A DNA stretch of 64,000 nt, taken from NCBI GenBank assembly GCA_963971225.1, contig OZ020267.1, positions 84,557,648 to 84,621,647 of the forward strand, in the 5' to 3' direction. Shown one piece after another: positions 52,656-61,456 of this stretch (position 1 is the stretch's first letter; each line of letters begins with the position of its first letter). The position numbers and the translations under genes are program-made. The notes below the pieces were generated by a model. The model did not search any database, was not told the origin of the DNA, and saw only the letters and a program-made list of their open reading frames with translations. The stretch comes from Melieria omissa. Its lineage: Eukaryota; Arthropoda; Insecta; Diptera; Ulidiidae.

Positions 52656-54663
52656 TGTTATGTGTCTTCCCCCCATTACGGCGGTTAGGATTCGGCGTAT
52701 AGACCCTGCGGGATGCCAACGTAACATAGCCATCTTGACGAATGCAGATCCTTCAGCCTAGCCTTTACATATGAGTGAAGGTGTGGTGGAAATTGAGGGC
52801 AATATTACCTTGGTTAACCCGTGTGCACCTGGCTTTTAATTTACCCGAAGCTTCAGCGGGGGTGGGTCGAATAAGGCCAACCAGGTTCATTAGAACACTC
52901 ACTCCTATGGCATGCATTCAGCATCAGCCCCAACAGAATTGGAAAACAACTATAACAAGAAGAAAAGTTTTATGCACACGATTGCATGAAAAAAAATAAT
53001 ACAACAGCAGAATACAACTGCAGAAATCAAACCGGACAGACATTTGCACTTCGGACGCATTGCATTCCCAAACTCTTCTCCGCTAGTATCCCGATTAATC
53101 TGTTGTCGGATACTCCTTGCCCTCCCTACCTTTGTTCCTCATAGCTGTTACCAAGAAACCCAATTACTACCAAATATTTCCTCCTCCCTTATTCCCAGGC
53201 CAAACTCAAATTAGCTCAATTTAACATATTACAAAAATATCCTTTATTGAATAATTCAACTTAAAATCATAACTGTTGGGGTTTGAAAAAAACTGCATTG
53301 ACCAAATGAAATCCTGAAGCCAATAACAAATTTACATAAAAGAATCGTAATTTAGCAATTTATAATATTAACAATTTTTCTTTGTATACAAACGTATCTC
53401 AATCTAAAGATTTACACTTAGCGAAATTTAAACCTTTTAACCTTTTTAACAAAAAAAAATGTAGCTTAAAATTAGTTCTATCTAAAGTTTTAATTTAATT
53501 TTAAGTTTTATAGCGAATATAATTTCAATAATTGTAGATTTAAGAACAATTGTAACCTTTTTTTCCTCTACAAAAATAAATCCTAAATTAAGTAGTAAAT
53601 GTTTTTTTTTTTTTTTTTTTACAAATCAAAACTGTAAGATAATGTAGATAAATGCAAGGCCAAAGAAGAAAACATATGGGTTAATTTTTTTTCCCTTTTT
53701 TTTTTTGAGTTAAGAAATTTTCTTTGGGTTTTTTTTTCTCAGTTAATAGGTTTGTGTTTTAATTAAATGTGCCGAAAAAAAAATGAATAGAACTTACATG
53801 ACAGTGTGTTGACGTGTGTGTGTAGTCCATCGTTGGGCCCATCGATGCAGCTGTACACTGTAAAAAAATACAAAAACCCGCAACCACCAAAGTGTGATTG
53901 AAGTATGGCACAGCACAAAATATATAAAAACTGTATTCTTCTTGAGCTTTCGGGTTTTTTTCTCTAGCCTTTTTCTATACACTTCTTTTCTCTTTTCACT
54001 ATATTTCTTTATTTTAATCTCTAACATCTTCACGCTAAGATCTTAAACATTTTTTTCTTTCTCTTTTCCCGCCTTCTTTTCTAATCAATCTGAAGACATT
54101 TTTTCTTTTCTCTTTGTTCACTTTTACACAAATTTTTTTTTCTTCACAAATCTCTTTCCTTAAAATTTAAACAAGTTTTTTCTTCTTAAAATAAATATTA
54201 AATAAAATATTATTATAAAGTTTTGTGAATCCGATTATCCGTAGCATAGATAATTCTGGTGGTGTTGTTGTTGTGGTAGAATTTTAAAAGATGTACAAAT
54301 TTGAAGTGTTGCTGTTGTTGTGGTTGTTGTCGTGCAATTTTCCCGAACTTGGAGTGTTGTTGTTGTGGTAGAATTTAAAAGATTTACAAATTTGAAGTAT
54401 TGCTGTTGTTGTGGTTGTTGTCGTGCAATTTTCCCGAACTTGGAGTGTTGTTGTTGTGGTAGAATTTAAAAGATTTACAAATTTGAAGTATTGCTGTTGT
54501 TGTGGTTGTTGTCGTGCAATTTTCCCGAACTTGGAGTGTTGTTGTTGCTGTGATTTTTGTTCTGCATGCTTAATACTGTGACTGTTGTTGTTGTTCGGTT
54601 TTCTCTTTTAAGCACTGTTGTTTCTCACGTTTAAACTTTCTCATAGCTGCACCAGACTGATTG

Positions 54664-54695
<32 letters not shown>

Positions 54696-55201
54696 GTTTC
54701 CGCGCCGCCGCTTAGCGTTTACCTTTTAGTGTTTACTTGGGCTTTTTCACGTTTCGTCTGTTTAGTTCTCAAAAGTATGTGGTGGGGTTTTTGGTTTTCG
54801 GGCTAGTTTATGTACGTTTGTTTTTTTTTTTTGTATATGCACAAGATGTTGAACAAGCCTCGGTTTTTAAAGAGTCGTATTTTCTTAATTTTTCTATTTC
54901 TTCACGCAACGTTTTGTCCTTTTTTTTCAAAATTGTTCAGTTTAAAATTTAGTTCGTGTGTCGCTCAACGATTTTGTAAAACGATTTTCTTTTAAATTGT
55001 TAATTAGTTATAAGCGCGACTCGCGGCTTAAGTGTGTTGCCCGGCGGCATTCCGCAGTCGTGCAGCGGTTCAGCGTGGCAGCGTGGCAGTGTCTAGGCTC
55101 TTTCTCCCTTCTCTGGTGTGAGCCCAGCGCTATTTATAAGCGACTTAAAACAACGCCAAGCCGTTTTGTCACCTTGTCGTGTCCTGACCTGCGTTATTCA
55201 G
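52656..55201 (-). repeat. 3' LTR (minimum extent)
   Basis: The end at 55201 is only where comparison with the second copy stops. The real boundary lies between 55201 and about 55750; a TGC start after a short G-run (sense strand) near 55742 is one candidate. A TATA box (sense TATAAATA) is at 55131-55138. Sense AATAAA signals occur at 54008-54013 and 53243-53248, so most of the LTR would be R and U5. Confidence 0.8.
54253..54540. repeat. 91-92-bp tandem repeat in LTR
   Basis: Three units marked by GTAGAATTT at 54276, 54368 and 54459, rich in TTG triplets. The same array is in the other LTR at about 63063-63345. Confidence 0.85.
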
Positions 55202-55801
55202 TTTTTTTGTGCATATTCATAAGTTTACATGAGTTTGTGCGTTGGTGCATATTTTTATGGCCCCACCAAAATTGGTCCGCGTAGCAACAGCGGAAAACAA
55301 CCAACAACATTCAACCGATCACCAGTTTTAACAACAACTTCGCGAATCGACACTAACTGTCGATCACAACAACCAAATTGGATTTACATTGCGCTACAAC
55401 ACACAATTTGTGCATCACAACAACCACATTTAACTACCATTGTGCTACAACACCCAATTTTCGCATTACAAAAACCACATTTGATTACCATTGCGCTACA
55501 ACACCCACGTTGTGTGTTACAACAACCACCTGCGCACTTGCTGGGCAGTACAACAACCACTCTTAGTCGCCTCCTCAGTTAAGCTCAAACCTACGCACAC
55601 TCATACGAATGTATCGCAACATTTTTGCATAGGTAAAGGGTTGAGTGATGTTGCGTGAGTGGCTTGAGTGCTCGGCGCAGCTTTGAGCAACTTGCGCAAA
55701 TGGTTTCAGGGGTTCCAAAACTTTTGAGATTGTAAGCATGCAGACCCCAACAACACCAGATATTGCGGCTACGCTGCAATATTTGTAACAAGGACTGCAT
55801 G
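55202..55801 (-). other. U3/3' untranslated part of the element
   Basis: Sequence between the comparable LTR part and the pol stop. It holds a 51-bp tandem repeat, three units at 55367, 55418 and 55469 and a partial fourth at 55520, with CAACAACC at each start. The position upstream of the TATA box suggests U3 enhancer-type repeats. No gene. Confidence 0.6.
55367..55530. repeat. 51-bp tandem repeat upstream of TATA box
   Basis: Unit starts are 55367, 55418, 55469 and 55520 with exact 51-bp spacing; copies differ by about a quarter of positions. Confidence 0.8.
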
Positions 55802-58800
55802 CTAGGATTTCCGCTCGATAATGTCTTTCCGATGGTAGAATTCTTTCTTGCCGGTATCTTCGTCCTCGAGTTGGTACATGTTGTTGCCTCTTTTGCCTAT
55901 AACTTTGGCTTTAATAAATTTCGTAGCGAACTTGGAACAAAACTTCTTGCTAGCATCACTCAGAATGAAATTACGTCTATAAACCCTGTCTCCTACTTCA
56001 AAACCTTTTGTTGTGCTACGCAAATTATACCTCCTAGCTGACGCTTCATAAGCTTTAGTGATGTTTTGGCTAATTGCTTCTCTAATTAGTTTAATTTTAT
56101 CTGACCTCTCTATGACTGTATCTTCGAATGAACCCAGCTTACGCAGCAGTTCATAGTCACGGCCGTTCGAAAGCATTTGCTGACCAGTAATTGCATAATA
56201 CGGAGTGCAGCCAATTGATTGATGGACTGAGCTACGTAAAGCTTCAGCGATATCAGCCAAATGTTTGTCCCACATTGATTGCTCTTTGCTGATGTAGGCG
56301 CGTATTCCTACTAATATGGACCGATTTACTCGTTCACTGGCGTTGGCTTGAGGACTATATAAGGCGGTAAACATGTGGCGGATACCTCGGTCTTTCAAAA
56401 AGTCGTTAAAATAGGAAGATTTAAATTGTTTTCCGTTATCAGACATAATTATTTCCGGTGTACCAAAAACACTGAAAACTTGCTCCCGCAGAAATTCGCA
56501 AATGACAGGTGCAGTAGCTCTTCGGATGGCTTTGAGCAACGGGAATTTGGTGAAATGGTCCAAAACGATTAAAATTGCGATATTTCCCTGTTTGGATCTA
56601 GGATACGGACCTAGAAGATCAATGTAAAGCTTTTGGAAAGGTCGTTGAGTAGCATAATGCCCAGACATTGGCGGCCGCAATACGCGGTTTGGAGCTTTGC
56701 TTTCGCAACAAATGCTACACTTGCTTATGTAATCCTTCACATCAGCCACCATGTTTGGCCAAAATAGGTTTTTCCTCAGCCCTTCTAAGGTTTTGGCGAT
56801 GCCGCCATGACATTTGTTTGGCGGGCAATGAGCATTCTCTAGCACTTCCGGTACCAATTCCTTTGGCAGCCAGAGCTTCCAGCAACTAGCTTCCGCTTCC
56901 GGGTTTCCGTTCGCAAATTCGTTTCGTTTGTAAACTTCGTTGTCCAGTATACGTAAGTCGGGCAATTTGTCTTGATTTTCTCGTACGCGACGTTTGAGGT
57001 CTTCGTAGTCAGGCGACGTAAATGCAGGAGAATCCAAGTTTACCACCGGACAGAATTCGATTTCCACTACTTCGGTGTCGAAATTCTGACGCGACAGACT
57101 GTCGGGTACAATATTTTGCGTGCCTCGCCGGTGTTCTATTTTGAACCGAAAACCTTGCAGCTTCAATGACCAACGCGCTAAGCGTCCCGATAAATCAGGT
57201 TGTCGCATCAGCCATTGCAAGCTTGCATGGTCCGTGACTATCGTAAAGTCTTGCCCTTCTACATACGCTCTAAATTTCTTGAGACTCAACATTGCTGCCA
57301 TGCACTCAAGTTCCGTTACACTATAGTTGCTTTGGGCTTTGTTCAGTTTCCGAGAAAAGTATGCTATGGGTACTTCTACCCCTTCACTGTTTCTTTGAGC
57401 CAATACTGCTCCTACTCCGTGTTTACTTGCATCACACTGAATTATAAAAGGCTTACTGTAATCAGGATTCGCAAGTACTGGTGCGCTTGCAAGCTTCTGC
57501 TTGAGTTCCTCAAACGCTGACTGCGCATCTTCTGTCCAACTGAAGCTTCTACTCTTTTTAAGAAGATTAGTAAGTGGCGTGGTAAGGGCAGCATAGTTGT
57601 CCATAAATCGCCGGTACCATCCAGTCATGCCTAGAAATCGTCTTAGCTGTTTTACTGTCGTTGGTGCTGGATAGTTCGCAATTGCCGACACCTTATCAGG
57701 ATCAGTGCGCAATGTACCGTTCCCCACAATATAACCACTTCGTATATACAAAATTTACTCTTCTGCACATTAATGGTTAAACCAGCTTTGCGAAGATGGC
57801 TAGCCACTTCCGTCAAGGTGGCCAAGTGTTCCTCAAAAGTCTCTGACACGATCAGTAAATCATCAAGGTAGACGAAAACTTGATTTTTGAGCTGCGCTGG
57901 TATTACCTGGTCCATGAGCCGACATAGCGCTTGCGGCGCATTGCATAGACCAAATGGCATAACCCGGTATCTGTACAACGGCCGATTTGGTACTGTGAAG
58001 CATGTGAAATCCCTAGAATTTTCTTCCAACGGGATTTGCCAAAACGCACGTCGCAAATCTAGCGACGTGATGAAACGAGCTTTAGGCAGTCGGCTTAAAA
58101 TGCCTTCGATATGCGGCAAAGGATACGCATCTTTGATTGTGACAGCGTTCACTTTCCTTGAGTCGAGACACAGACGGACCTTATCACCTTTTCGGACAAG
58201 AACTACTGGACTAGACCATGGACTGTTCGGACTTTCTTCAATGACGCCAAGATGCAGCATCTCATCAATTTCTTTGTGAACAAGTTTTTCAATGGCGGGA
58301 GAAATGGGAAAGTAACGTTGTTTAATCGGACGGACATTTGACTCAACCTCGATGACGTGTTGCATTAATGTGGTTTTACCCAGCCCTTCTCGCTCAAACG
58401 CTGGAAATAGCCTTTTCACTGCTTCTAACCGGTCTTGTTGTTGTCCGGTCAGTACCAACGTATTTTCATCATCAGTCAACGGCTCCTGAAGATCAATTTG
58501 CGCAATTATGTTTGGTGCAATTTTAAATTTTTTCCAAAAGTCAATGCCTAATATAACTGATTGTGTGAGATTTGGAACTATATAAAATGCAATTTCTTCC
58601 TCTCGATTCCTCAATTTTATTAACGTGCGAAGAATACCATATACAATTTGTTTTCGCCCATCAGCTGTGTGAATTGAAGTTTTAAATGCTCGCACATCTT
58701 TCCTACTAATAATATCGCTCGCTAGTGCGCCCCCTATACATGATATCTGCGCCCCACTGTCAAGTAAACCGAGTAACTTCTGGTTGAAGAGTGTAATTTC

Positions 58801-59151
58801 TGCGTATGGACGCAAATCTAAAGGTTTGTGATGAATTGCACAGGTTTCTGCAACTTGCTTACGCTGCCGCTGGACAGCTTGCCAGAAGTTACTCATACGC
58901 TCCGTTGACCGTGCCGCGCGTTTCGCTTTCGTTGCCTTTGTATTGTTAAAAACCAAATCTCGAACTCTATTGTAGTTTGCTAACCGTTCACCATAAGAAA
59001 TTATGTGACAAGGTTGAGTACTTGTCCCATGTTTCATCGGCAGCTCGGATGCTGACGGTGGCGTGTGTGATTTTGTCGTTACTGACGCGTTTGGTCGTAG
59101 CGAGGACTCGCTTTGAGAGCCTCGCTCGCTTGGACGTTTCCCGGCCGACAT
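55802..59151 (-). pseudogene. pol: pol with one frameshift: protease, RT, RNase H, integrase
   Basis: Two overlapping frames are parts of one pol. The upstream part (59151 down to about 57740) has protease LLDSGAQ, then RT up to YLDDLLIV and KSKFC. The downstream part (about 57750 to 55802) continues with the thumb region (VSAIANYPAP, RRFLGMTGWYRRF), RNase H (QCDASK, TDHASLQW), an integrase zinc finger (HCPPNKCHGG, CSICCESK) and D-D-E residues (IDLLGP, MSDNG, ASERVNRS). The frame changes at 57725-57745. Compared with the pol at 44-3280, a few residues including the YLGY-type motif are missing, so a short deletion not divisible by three explains the break. This copy cannot make a full-length polyprotein, although the rest of the frame is open. 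Confidence 0.88.
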
Positions 59152-60644
59152 GTTTCACAAGTTGGTCTGTACACACCTGGTGCACCGCAACCATAACAAA
59201 ACACCGTGCGTTTATCTAAGCAATCAAAATAACGATGACCTTCCTTTCGACAATTCCAACAAATAAGTTTGGACTTCGCGTTGGGTCTGGTCACTTCGTC
59301 CACTTCGACGACATCTTCGTTCAGTACTCCATCCAACTCCAAGTCGACATTTACCTCGTTCACTTGCCGCCTAAAAGGATTGTTGCGCGGCATGGCAGTT
59401 GCCGGTGTGTGAACAGAATTGGTTTTGGAGACCTCGTTGAACAAGCTTTCACCTTTAAGACACAAGCGACGCAGTTCGGCTAGAGAATTTATGTTTACAT
59501 ATAATAACTGTTGACGTATGCGCGGACGTAGTCCCCTCTGGATGATCTCTACTAGCTCTGATTCCGGAATTTGATTCTGTAAATTTTCAGCAATCCTCAG
59601 CACCGCGTTACGATAGTCATCGAACGATTCTGTTTGTCCTTGCTTCCGGTTCCGCATCGCTTCCTTTATGTCGGTGTCCGTTTTATGTTCGCCAAAGTGT
59701 GTTCTTAACGAATGGCATAGCGTAATCCAGTTGACCCGATCAACCGATCTTCGGTATCGCCAATACCAATCCTTAGCCTTATGTGTGAACAACCCTTGAG
59801 CATGCTCACACAATAAATTGAAATTACCATATAAAGTGTCAATAACTTGTAGTTCAATTCTGAAAATGAAGTTTTCGACTGAAAGCTTTGGTGTACCATC
59901 AAATTGTATGCCCCAACTTGCAATTAAATGAGCAATTTTGCCCGAGTTGGTAACAGCTGACGCATCGCTCATTCGTAGTGGAGGTGGAATGTGTTGCTCT
60001 CGATTGTTGTTGCTGTACGGTAGGTCCTGTGGCCATTCTGAAGTTGAGTCACGTTGGTCGCTAGAGGCGTTGCGGCCTTCACGCGGCTGCGTACCGTGTA
60101 GATTTAACCTGCCTATTGCGTTAGCTAAGCTGTGCTCTAACTTCTGTTCTATCAACTGCCCTACCCGACTTTCTAACTCATCCAACAAATTCGCCTGTCT
60201 CGCCGCTAAGACTGCCCCTACTATGGATCGAATACGACTATCGCCTGCATTCTCACCAGTCTCAGCTGACAAACTCGCTGGAGGCTCTGTCAAATTGTGT
60301 TCGGTGCGCGTGTCGGAATTCGCTGCGTGCGCAGTTTGTGCAGCGTGTGAAGTTGAAGGCGCCGGATTATTTACCTCATCGGTTGGCTCTCTCGCTTTTG
60401 CCCGAGTTCGCATGCCAGGGGTATGTCGGTTGGGATCTGCCATGAAATCCCTGCTGCTGCAAGCAGTTCGGCACTGCGGACAAGAAGGGTTTCGCTTCAA
60501 CCAATTGATCAAGCAACTCCTGTGAAAAACGTGTGCGCAGGCTGTGCGTAAGACCTCCGCACCATCGCTCAAACCTTCGCGACAAATTGAACATAGTGTC
60601 TGCCCAGCAGTTGGCAAGTTTTCACTACTGTGCCGCAACGGCAT
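59079..60644 (-). CDS. gag: Gag with N-terminal RING-H2 finger
   Basis: I start at the ATG 60644, which has a good context (TCACC before ATG); the frame extends further only through a TTG. The product is 521 residues. Residues 18-58 form a complete RING-H2 finger with ligands C18, C21, C36, H38, H41, C44, C55 and C58. A Ser/Ala/Glu-rich region and a likely helical segment follow, then a capsid-like domain (LSVENFIFRIELQ, WITLCHSLRTHFGE, FDDYRNAVLRIAE). Two zinc knuckles near the C-terminus close it (CWNCRKEGHRYFDC; the second, CYGCGAPGVYRPTC, has Val where His is usual). RING-H2 domains are known as ubiquitin-ligase modules that bind E2 enzymes; whether this one works is unknown. The frame is intact. 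Confidence 0.9.
   Translation of the reverse strand: MPLRHSSENLPTAGQTLCSICREGLSDGAEVLRTACAHVFHRSCLINWLKRNPSCPQCRTACSSRDFMADPNRHTPGMRTRAKAREPTDEVNNPAPSTSHAAQTAHAANSDTRTEHNLTEPPASLSAETGENAGDSRIRSIVGAVLAARQANLLDELESRVGQLIEQKLEHSLANAIGRLNLHGTQPREGRNASSDQRDSTSEWPQDLPYSNNNREQHIPPPLRMSDASAVTNSGKIAHLIASWGIQFDGTPKLSVENFIFRIELQVIDTLYGNFNLLCEHAQGLFTHKAKDWYWRYRRSVDRVNWITLCHSLRTHFGEHKTDTDIKEAMRNRKQGQTESFDDYRNAVLRIAENLQNQIPESELVEIIQRGLRPRIRQQLLYVNINSLAELRRLCLKGESLFNEVSKTNSVHTPATAMPRNNPFRRQVNEVNVDLELDGVLNEDVVEVDEVTRPNAKSKLICWNCRKEGHRYFDCLDKRTVFCYGCGAPGVYRPTCETCRPGNVQASEALKASPRYDQTRQ
59136..59142 (-). promoter_or_regulatory. -1 ribosomal frameshift site GGGAAAC
   Basis: The gag codons CCG GGA AAC give the canonical order G GGA AAC. 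The pol frame is closed by a TGA just upstream of its ATG (59151) and gag stops at 59079-59081, so the heptamer lies exactly in the usable overlap. Confidence 0.75.
60471..60593 (-). other. RING-H2 domain coding segment
   Basis: Encodes C-x2-C-x14-C-x1-H-x2-H-x2-C-x10-C-x2-C with the conserved Ile after the first Cys, Trp six residues before the seventh ligand, and Pro after it, all standard RING-H2 features. Confidence 0.92.
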
Positions 60645-61429
60645 GGTGACCGCAAGGCAACAATTTAAAAAAATACAAAAAATAAGCAAGTCGAAAAGTT
60701 GTAGCCGGAAGTTATTTATCCGCTAATACAGGTAGTACTTTAAGTTCAATAACCTCCAACTCGCACCGCCAGATAAGCAACAAAAATGTTAAAGAAAGAG
60801 AAAGAGACCCGAAAGTAATCAATATTTGGTCCAAATAACCCAAAAACAAAATACGAATGAATCACGGTACAAAAATTGTAAGCGATAAAAATGGTTCGAC
60901 AAAACAAAAAAATAACTATAATCGCGAAACTCAATATAACTTCAGCAAATATTATTTATGTTGGCCTGTTGTGGAAAAGGGATTCAGAAATATTTTGGTA
61001 AATGGAGAAAAAGTTCAGGGTGCAGCGTCGGCAATGAGCTTTTGCGACTAATCGGCAAAAGCAATCGTGGTTGTGTGTCTTTCGACTCACAAAATCCTCG
61101 ACGCCTCGCGATCGCAACGCTCATGCGATAAAACAAAACAGATGAAACTCGGGTCGCTAACAACAGAACGGTTAGTGTCACCAGCTTTTAGCCAAGTTAA
61201 CACTACAAATCCAATATCCACGTATAGCGACCAAGTTCCGATCTACCAAAGGACTGTTAGCTTGTGGAAGTCATTTGACGTAATGTCGCAGCGGTGAAGT
61301 TCCATGATGTTTAACCTTCAGAACCCACAATCCAGCATGCGTGCACTACGCAAACCTACCAAAGCCTTGTTCGGACGGACGGACTACATTACCACAATAG
61401 CAATGCTTTCACCCCCATTTTCGTAGAGG
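60645..61429 (-). other. Leader between primer site and gag
   Basis: About 785 bp with no convincing gene, only short frames. It would hold packaging and translation signals, none of which I can identify. Confidence 0.5.
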
Positions 61430-61447
61430 GCCCCACGTTGGGCGCCA
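61430..61447 (-). other. tRNA-Lys(CUU) primer binding site
   Basis: The minus strand TGGCGCCCAACGTGGGGC is an 18-base match to the complement of the tRNA-Lys(CUU) 3' end including CCA. It lies nine bases from the LTR edge at 61457. Confidence 0.88.
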
Positions 61448-61456
61448 TTTTCTCTC

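Noticed and set aside
52775..52999. 74-codon frame present in both giant LTRs (also 61576-61800)
   Set aside because: Antisense within the LTR and duplicated only because the LTR is; no recognised domain.
57652..59151. Treating the two halves of the Ulysses-like pol as separate genes
   Set aside because: The upstream half ends within the RT core and the downstream half starts at the next conserved segment; together they match one pol, so a frameshift is the simpler reading.
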